A stretch of DNA of 6,246 nt from CAVPGH01 sp046726955 (GTDB lineage Bacteria; Acidobacteriota; Vicinamibacteria; Fen-336): NCBI GenBank assembly GCA_046726955.1, contig JBKPBQ010000288.1, positions 1-6,246 on the forward strand, written 5' to 3'. Both the position numbers and the translations under genes were made by a program. The notes beneath the pieces were generated by a model. That model was not told the origin of the DNA. It saw only the letters and a list, made by a program, of their open reading frames with translations, and did not search any database. Positions within the stretch are counted from its first letter, which is position 1, and every line of letters starts with the position of its first letter. Shown here in pieces: positions 1-4,954 of the stretch.

Positions 1-28
1 GTCCTGTCCAGCCACGGCACGGATGTGA

Positions 29-55
29 AGTAGGACCTACTCGCCCCGGGACGAG
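29..55. repeat. Two adjacent small palindromes downstream of the propeller gene
   Basis: AGTAGGACCTACT (29-41) is a perfect inverted repeat around one central base. CTCGCCCCGGGACGAG (40-55) is a palindrome with one mismatched pair. They share two bases and lie 44-70 bases beyond the propeller stop codon. There is no T-run on either strand, so a standard intrinsic terminator is not supported. They could fold as weak hairpins at a transcript end or bind a dimeric protein; chance is also possible. Confidence 0.3.
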
Positions 56-98
56 AAGCCGACGACGCCCTCGCCGATGACTGGTGGCCGCATCCCGA

Positions 99-1256
99 TC
101 ACCGCGTCGCCTTGAACGCCGCGACGACCGAGGCGGGTAGCCGCGTGACGGTGATGTGCTTGGGGCCGTTGCCGATCGGCAAGCGCACGATCTCGGCGCG
201 ATCCGGGATCGACAGGATCGACAGGTCGTCGCTGCGGTTGTTCGCGACGAGGCAGAGGCGGCCGTCCGCCGCCGTCTCCGCCCAGCCCGGCGCATCGCCG
301 ACCGGGATCGTGGCGATGAGTGTGAGCTCCGGGGCTCGCACGAGCGCGGCGTAGTCGGAGGCGCGAGCGGCGATGCAGATGGTCTTGCCGTCGGGCGTGA
401 GCGCGAGGCCGTGGTGCGGCGCGTCGAAGTCCCAGTCGGCGGGGGTGATGCCGGGCTTGATCGGAAGATCGAGGCGCCCGGTCACTTTCCTGGTGGCGAG
501 GTCGTAGGCGACCACCGCGTGCTCGTTCGACAGCTGCGCGTAGAGCCCCCGTTCGTCCGGGGTGAACTGCCACGGGCGGAAGGCGTTGTCGAGACGGATC
601 CGATCGCTGATCTCCAGCGTGTCCACGTCGGCGATCGTCAGCTGGAAAGGATGGCCTGGCGTCTCCGTGAGCGGTGCCGATGTCGCTGGACGCGGGAGGG
701 AGGCGATGGGTCCGAGGCTGGTGTTGTAGAGCCGCCGTCCGTCCTTCGAGATCTTGTTGTCGTGCGGGTAGACGCCGGTCACCAGATGGCCGGTGATCTC
801 GCCGCTGGCGGTGGAGATCCGGTAGACCCGGTTGTCCATGAGAGCCGAGACGAAGAGATTCCGGCCGTCCGGCGTGAGCGTCATATGGTCGGCGCGCCCG
901 GTGTCCAGCGACCGCCGCCACAGCACACGGCCAGTCGCGATGTCGAACGCGGCCACGTCGCCGAGATACCCGCGGGAGACGTAGACCGTCCGACCGTCCG
1001 GTGAGACGTCCGTGTCCTGCGCGTAGTTTGGGGCGCCGGGCCCCTCGCTCCTGGTCTTCGCCGGATTGACGTCGATGCTGCCGACTATCGAGCGCGCAGC
1101 CACGTCGACCAGGGCGACAGTACCCGCCTCGGCATTGGCGACGAGCGCAACCTCGACGGTCGCCGGTTGATCGCGACCCGCCGCCGCGGCGAAGAGGGGC
1201 GGCGACCAAGCGCTCGCGAGCACGCCGGTCGCGATCCACGCGAGGGTCCGTGTCAT
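99..1256 (-). CDS. Exported YVTN-type seven-bladed beta-propeller protein
   Basis: This 385-residue protein starts at an ATG preceded by a GGAGAAG ribosome binding site three bases away. Residues 1-26 form a Sec signal peptide: a basic MTR start, a hydrophobic run, and an Ala-rich cleavage region near residues 23-27, so the mature protein is probably periplasmic. The rest is a chain of about seven propeller blades of 40-50 residues. Recurring turns of the SPDGR/TPDGK kind lie near residues 85-89, 128-132, 170-174, 232-236, 287-291 and 329-333, each followed by a strand such as VYVSRG, LFVSAL or CLVANN and then a strand such as VAAFDIATG or VVAYDLATR. This is the pattern of YVTN/cytochrome-D1-like propellers. 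No CXXCH haem site or catalytic motif is visible, so a binding, scaffold or enzymatic role cannot be chosen. Residues 181-206 form an insertion between strands of blade four. It lies 40 bases after the ATP-grasp gene and is probably co-transcribed with it. Fold confidence is high; function is unknown. Confidence 0.9.
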   Translation of the reverse strand: MTRTLAWIATGVLASAWSPPLFAAAAGRDQPATVEVALVANAEAGTVALVDVAARSIVGSIDVNPAKTRSEGPGAPNYAQDTDVSPDGRTVYVSRGYLGDVAAFDIATGRVLWRRSLDTGRADHMTLTPDGRNLFVSALMDNRVYRISTASGEITGHLVTGVYPHDNKISKDGRRLYNTSLGPIASLPRPATSAPLTETPGHPFQLTIADVDTLEISDRIRLDNAFRPWQFTPDERGLYAQLSNEHAVVAYDLATRKVTGRLDLPIKPGITPADWDFDAPHHGLALTPDGKTICIAARASDYAALVRAPELTLIATIPVGDAPGWAETAADGRLCLVANNRSDDLSILSIPDRAEIVRLPIGNGPKHITVTRLPASVVAAFKATR

Positions 1257-1259
1257 GTG

Positions 1260-1266
1260 CTTCTCC
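1260..1266 (-). promoter_or_regulatory. Ribosome binding site of the propeller gene
   Basis: On the minus strand GGAGAAG is followed by CAC and then the ATG at 1256-1254. This is the clearest Shine-Dalgarno sequence in the three-gene cluster. It supports the chosen start and indicates independent translation initiation, unlike the ATP-grasp gene upstream. Confidence 0.7.
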
Positions 1267-1296
1267 GGCCACGACGGCGGCGCGAGGTTGAACGAA

Positions 1297-2829
1297 TCAG
1301 CGTCCGTAGACCGTCTCGCGGTCCAGCACCTCGAGCGTGCGCGTGTAGAGGTCGTCCACCTCTTCCCGGCTGTTGGCGATCGCCGTGACGCCCATCTTGC
1401 CGAACTCGGAGAGGGCGCCGATGAGGTGGAAGAGGACGCCCGACTCGCTGCCGTGGCTGTAGTGCAGCTTGTTCACGGTCAGGATCTCCACGAGGTCCTC
1501 GGGGAGGAGGCCGCGGTAGCTCTCCGAGTTCAGGTTGTCGGTGGCCCGGTAGTACTTGGCGTGCCCGCTTCCCGCCAGGAAGAGTCCCGTCTCGGGGTCG
1601 ATGGCGCCGCCGGTGAGGAACTGCAGGGCCAGGAAGGGATGGGTCGTGCCGCCCATCCGGAGGTTGATCTCGAGCGCGGTCACCTTCCACTCCGCGTCCG
1701 GCTCCTCGCGGTGCACGAGGTAGTCGACGGCGAAGCGGCTCACGACGCCGTAGCGGGCGAGCACGGCGCCGATCTTCTGCCCCGCCTCGTGGATCTTCAT
1801 CCGGTAGTCGTCGTGGGCGGGGAAGCTGCAGCCGAGGAAGACCTGGCCGCTGGGGCCGCCCAGGATCTGGTCGTGCGTGGAGATCGCGGTGGACTGCTCG
1901 TGGGGGCTGATGCGGTGCTGCGAGCTGGGGGAGTGCTTCTCCTTCGCGTCCACGAACGCCTCCACGATGCCGCCCATCCGCGCGAACTTGTCGAAGTAGG
2001 CCTCCGGCGTCTCCGTGGGCACGGAGAACTCCACGTGCCGCAGAGAGTCCTTGTAGGCGTTGACGCCGCCCGCCTCCGGGAAGCGGAAGATCGCGTTGCC
2101 TTCGCCGGAGAAGCTGTCGTTGAGCTTGATGACGGCCTTGCGCAGCGTCGGGTGATTCCCGTGGAGGTCGAGGAGGGCCTCGGCCACCTCGCGCTGCGTG
2201 TGCAGGTCCTCGGTGCCGGGAGGGAGGTCGACGCCCGCCTCCTTGAAGATCTTCCGACTCCCCGACTTCGTGCCGAGGTGCGAAAGGTTCGGGTCGCAGC
2301 CGTTGAGCGGGATGCCGAGGAGCACGGAGAGCTTTCGCTCGAGGGGCGTCGAGTTGAAGACGGTGAGGTAGGAGCGGCTCGAGTCCATGATCCCCGCCCG
2401 GATGCGCTCGATGAGCCGCGGCCGCTCCAGGATCTTCTCGGTGAGCGAGCGCGGGGAGGCGTCGTCCGCGCAGAGCAGCGTGAGGCGCGAGCGGGCGTGG
2501 CTCGCGGGGATGCCTGCCAGGAACTGCAGGTAGTACTCGAGGATGATCGGGTGCACCGCCTGCGAGGTCACGTAGACGAGCCGCGCCCGGGGATTGCGTA
2601 GGCGGATGAGCAGGAAGAGCAGCCGCTCCTCGTAGAAGTTGGCGCCGGGAAGCTTGCGGAGCTCGCTCTGGTCGAGGGTGAGCGAGGGGACGATCACCGA
2701 GGTGTGCTGCTCCTCCTCGCGTAGGGTGAGGACATCCCAGACCTCGGCGAGGCGCGGCTTCAGCTTCTCGAACTCCGCGATCTCCTGCTCGAGCGTGAGG
2801 TCCTTCGCGAAGGGAGGCTTGGGGATCAG
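1297..2829 (-). CDS. PGM1-type ATP-grasp carboxylate-amine/peptide ligase
   Basis: Read from the CTG at 2829-2827 this is a 510-residue cytosolic ATP-grasp enzyme. It resembles the peptide ligase PGM1 of pheganomycin biosynthesis and its relatives, which activate a carboxylate as acyl phosphate and join it to an amine. Residues 1-180 match the pre-ATP-grasp region (VIVPSLTLD at 45-53, NFYEERLLFLL at 64-74, LVYVTSQ at 84-90). ATP-binding elements are GTKSGSRKIF (186-195) and the glycine-rich loop KLNDSFSGEGN (235-245). A conserved stretch follows (STHDQILGGPSGQVFLGCSF, 317-336). Likely Mg/ATP ligands are Asp369 and the ALEINLRMGG motif (385-394, Glu387, Asn389, Arg391). Residues from about 430 to the end resemble the PGM1 C-terminal domain (GVLFHLIGALSEFGKMG, 464-480). 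No ATG, GTG or TTG fits the start. The CTG overlaps the upstream TGA as CTGA; the next canonical start, GTG at 2697, would remove a plausible N-terminal helix. The substrate is unknown. Confidence 0.9.
   Translation of the reverse strand: MIPKPPFAKDLTLEQEIAEFEKLKPRLAEVWDVLTLREEEQHTSVIVPSLTLDQSELRKLPGANFYEERLLFLLIRLRNPRARLVYVTSQAVHPIILEYYLQFLAGIPASHARSRLTLLCADDASPRSLTEKILERPRLIERIRAGIMDSSRSYLTVFNSTPLERKLSVLLGIPLNGCDPNLSHLGTKSGSRKIFKEAGVDLPPGTEDLHTQREVAEALLDLHGNHPTLRKAVIKLNDSFSGEGNAIFRFPEAGGVNAYKDSLRHVEFSVPTETPEAYFDKFARMGGIVEAFVDAKEKHSPSSQHRISPHEQSTAISTHDQILGGPSGQVFLGCSFPAHDDYRMKIHEAGQKIGAVLARYGVVSRFAVDYLVHREEPDAEWKVTALEINLRMGGTTHPFLALQFLTGGAIDPETGLFLAGSGHAKYYRATDNLNSESYRGLLPEDLVEILTVNKLHYSHGSESGVLFHLIGALSEFGKMGVTAIANSREEVDDLYTRTLEVLDRETVYGR
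2826..2829 (-). promoter_or_regulatory. CTGA stop/start overlap between amidotransferase and ATP-grasp genes
   Basis: On the minus strand the TGA of the amidotransferase (2828-2826) overlaps an in-frame CTG (2829-2827) of the ATP-grasp reading frame. This is the geometry of the common ATGA coupling junction with C in place of A. No Shine-Dalgarno sequence stands just upstream, which fits termination-reinitiation. A one-base sequencing error or a fused ancestral protein is the alternative. Confidence 0.5.
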
Positions 2830-3992
2830 AACGCTTCGGTCGAGCGGCCGCCGCCCAGTCCCACCGCGGAGCGCTCGAGAGCCTCCAGGAGCTGGTCTTC
2901 GTGCACCCCGAGTTCCAGGCCCCGGGCTTCCGCCCGCTGCCGGACCAGACGCCAGAGGTGGAAGCGCAGCGGCCCCAGGAACGTGTAGTCGGAGGTGACG
3001 TGCAGGCGCTGGTCGATGTCCTCGTCGGGATAGGTGCGGGTGAGGATCTCCAGCCGCTCCTGGTACCACTCGTTGGCGACCTCGCCCCGGTCCCGCTTCT
3101 GGTTGAGGATCATCACCTGGCGGAAGCGGTCCACGATCTCGGGGTGGTGGTTCACCGCGAGCACGCGCGGCATCGTGCCGGCGCGGTCCCGCGCGAACTC
3201 GAGCATCGTCACTGCCTCGCCGCGGGGGCCGCCGAGCCCGAGCGTCTCGTACCCGAGGGGGACGACGAAGCCCGGCCAGCGGTCCTCGCGGGGCAGGAGG
3301 TCGAAGAGCCGGTTCTCCACGACGCGCAGCCGCCGGCCGTCGGGCAGCTCCTCGGAGAAGCGGCGGAACCACGGGTGCTGCCGCGCCTCGGGCGTGAGCA
3401 CGTTCTCCAGGATTCCGGTGCTCTTGCCCTTCTCCTTGCTGCGCAGCGTGGGCTCCGCCGCGCCCGACCACCGGCAGAGGACGCCGAAGCTGTGGCAGAT
3501 GCCGAGGAAGGCCGCGCTCTCGTCGGCAACGACCGCGTCGAGGAGGCGGAAGAGCGGCGCCTCCCAGGACGGGTTCTCGAGGATCCCCTGGCTGCCTTCG
3601 GAATGCCCGTCGTTCTTCCTCGGGTCGAGGTGTCCCGGCCCGCCCGTTCCCACGTAGAGCAAGAACCGGCCGTCGGGAGCCGCCGGCACGAGACCCCCCC
3701 GGCGCACGTCATAGGACAGCGCCCGCACGTAGAGCCCGGTGCCCCGGAGGGCCGGGCCGAGGTCGCAGGCCGCGTCCTTGATGGCGTGAATGATCGAGTC
3801 GTGGCCGAGGTTCGGCCAGCCGTGGTTCATGTCCAGGACCGCGACGTCCACGGCCAGCGGGTCGGGGAACGGCAGGTCCTCCGGCCTCTCCACCCGAACG
3901 TAGCGGAAGATCGCGTCCTTGCTGTCCGAAGGGCAATCGGTGACGCAGTGCTGCCGGCCGAACTGGACCTTGAGGGCGCAGGAGAGGGGCAT
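2826..3992 (-). CDS. Atypical class I glutamine-amidotransferase-like protein (GMP-synthase-type)
   Basis: This 388-residue protein has the elements of a class I (triad) glutamine amidotransferase. They are an oxyanion-type glycine loop GTGGPGHLDP (115-124), a nucleophile elbow GICHSFG with Cys166, and an HPE motif with His283 and Glu285. In the family these residues hydrolyse glutamine and pass ammonia to a partner, or cleave related gamma-glutamyl bonds. The elbow is unusual, because the common form is G-x-C-x-G-x-Q and here Ser and Gly follow. The protein is long for a lone amidotransferase domain (about 190-250 residues): it has about 110 residues before the glycine loop and about 100 after HPE that I do not recognise. 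The first 20 residues contain Cys5, Cys16 and Cys20. The ATG start has no clear ribosome binding site; a GTG at codon 34 is an alternative. The gene overlaps the ATP-grasp gene by four bases, suggesting a functional pair. Fold confidence is good; the substrate is unknown. Confidence 0.85.
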   Translation of the reverse strand: MPLSCALKVQFGRQHCVTDCPSDSKDAIFRYVRVERPEDLPFPDPLAVDVAVLDMNHGWPNLGHDSIIHAIKDAACDLGPALRGTGLYVRALSYDVRRGGLVPAAPDGRFLLYVGTGGPGHLDPRKNDGHSEGSQGILENPSWEAPLFRLLDAVVADESAAFLGICHSFGVLCRWSGAAEPTLRSKEKGKSTGILENVLTPEARQHPWFRRFSEELPDGRRLRVVENRLFDLLPREDRWPGFVVPLGYETLGLGGPRGEAVTMLEFARDRAGTMPRVLAVNHHPEIVDRFRQVMILNQKRDRGEVANEWYQERLEILTRTYPDEDIDQRLHVTSDYTFLGPLRFHLWRLVRQRAEARGLELGVHEDQLLEALERSAVGLGGGRSTEAF

Positions 3993-4004
3993 GGAGTGCG
4001 CTTC

Positions 4005-4033
4005 AGTCTACAGGTGTCGCGATTTGCCGTCTA
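4005..4033 (-). promoter_or_regulatory. Possible sigma-70-type promoter for the amidotransferase operon
   Basis: In the 94-base gap between the radical SAM and amidotransferase genes, the minus strand has TAGACG (4033-4028) and TAGACT (4010-4005) separated by exactly 17 bases. Each matches the -35 (TTGACA) or -10 (TATAAT) consensus at four of six positions. Only 12 bases separate the -10 element from the ATG at 3992, so the transcript would have a leader of about five bases. That agrees with the absence of a Shine-Dalgarno sequence there. Such matches can occur by chance, and read-through from upstream is equally possible. Confidence 0.3.
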
Positions 4034-4086
4034 TTCATCCAGCTCAGCCTGGGGCACGACGCCCGCAACCCCTGCCCTTGCAATGT

Positions 4087-4932
4087 CTATTCCTCCCCGA
4101 AGACCTCGGCGGCGAGGCCCACACCGCGCACCGCGGCCGCGATCTCCTCGAGGCGAGCGAGCGAAAGGGGGCCCACTCTGGGATCGGCCGGCTTGCGCGA
4201 CACCGTGTAGACCTGGACGCGATCGATCTTCCCCCCGTCGGCGACGAGGTCGCGGAGCCGACTCACGTACGCCGCGATCTCCGCCTTATCCGGCCCCTTG
4301 CCGTCGAACGTCAGGAAGAGGCTCTGTATCACGATCGGCCGCTCCCGGGCCACGAGCCGAAGGTTGTCGAGGATGCGCGCGAAGGGCAGCCGCGTTCCGT
4401 CCACGAGACGGAAATACGGCTCGGTCCCAGCGTCGAGCTTGCACCACAGCTCGTCGAAGTCGGCGAGCGCCCGCCGCACCGTCTCGCGGTGGAACATCGT
4501 CGCGTTGGTGATGAGCCGAAGGGGAAAGACGAGTCCGCGGCGGTTTCGCTCCGCGCGCGCCGCCTGCGCCGCGTCGGGGAACTCGCGGGGCGTCGTGGGC
4601 TCGCCGTCCCCCGCGAACGCGATGTCGGCCACGCGCCGGCGGTCCGCGGCGACCGTGTCGAAGGGAGGGACGCTCCAGAGCGCGCCTGCGGCCACGAGAT
4701 CGAGGAGCCGGCCCAGCTCGGCAGTCAGGACCGAAACGTCTATGGACGACGGTCCGCCGGGTGTCGTGCGGTCCACCTGGCAGTACGGACAGTCGAAGTT
4801 GCAGACCTTGTCGGGGTTGAGGTTCACCCCGATCGAGAGCCCCCGCGCCCGCCGCGAGACGACCGCGTAGACGTAGCGGTTCTCGAGGAGCTCGCGCCGG
4901 TGGTCGTGGACGTCCAGGGTGAGGCGCGTCAT
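4087..4932 (-). CDS. Radical SAM protein, COG0731 (wyosine-synthetase-like) family
   Basis: This 281-residue protein carries the radical SAM iron-sulfur motif CX3CX2C as C44-NFD-C48-PY-C51. The three cysteines hold a 4Fe-4S cluster that cleaves S-adenosylmethionine to a 5'-deoxyadenosyl radical. The preceding GLSIGVNLNPDKVCNFDC segment (31-48) and the AFAGDGEPTTP motif (105-115, the GGE-like SAM-binding strand) are typical of bacterial COG0731 proteins. These are related to archaeal/eukaryotic TYW1, which makes the tricyclic base of tRNA-Phe. The length matches a compact radical SAM domain, with no flavodoxin domain or C-terminal iron-sulfur extension; only C44, C48, C51 and C164 are cysteines. 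Most bacteria lack wyosine, so the true substrate is unclear. The ATG start fits the family N-terminus (LLENRYVYAVVSRRARG); only a weak GGA precedes it. It follows the kinase gene by 22 bases and is likely co-transcribed with it. Confidence 0.9.
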   Translation of the reverse strand: MTRLTLDVHDHRRELLENRYVYAVVSRRARGLSIGVNLNPDKVCNFDCPYCQVDRTTPGGPSSIDVSVLTAELGRLLDLVAAGALWSVPPFDTVAADRRRVADIAFAGDGEPTTPREFPDAAQAARAERNRRGLVFPLRLITNATMFHRETVRRALADFDELWCKLDAGTEPYFRLVDGTRLPFARILDNLRLVARERPIVIQSLFLTFDGKGPDKAEIAAYVSRLRDLVADGGKIDRVQVYTVSRKPADPRVGPLSLARLEEIAAAVRGVGLAAEVFGEE

Positions 4933-4954
4933 GCGTCCGATCGTATCAGCGCCC

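Noticed and set aside
45..92. Short minus-strand open frame after the propeller stop (MRPPVIGEGVVGFSSRGE)
   Set aside because: It has only 18 codons, no ribosome binding site and no recognisable motif. It is within chance expectation for this base composition.
37..1272. 411-codon minus-strand frame over the propeller gene
   Set aside because: It is Arg/Gly-rich without motifs. The frame at 99-1256 has a signal peptide, a ribosome binding site and repeated propeller blades.
1255..2601. 448-codon plus-strand open frame
   Set aside because: It is antisense to the ATP-grasp gene, rich in Val, Glu, Arg and Leu, and shows no domain. The opposite strand carries clear ATP-grasp motifs.
2830..3471. 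Upstream extension of the ATP-grasp reading frame by 214 codons
   Set aside because: It lies wholly inside the amidotransferase gene in another frame and is a low-complexity Arg/Pro/Gly/Ala translation typical of shadow frames in GC-rich DNA. The amidotransferase frame has recognisable motifs there.
4045..4070. GGGC/GCCC and CCAG/CTGG inverted repeats as a terminator after the radical SAM gene
   Set aside because: The stems are only four base pairs and no T-run follows on the minus strand. This is not enough to call a terminator.
2901..4511. 536-codon plus-strand open frame
   Set aside because: It is antisense to the amidotransferase and radical SAM genes, crosses the gap between them, and shows no recognisable motif. 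GC-rich sequence has few stop codons by chance.
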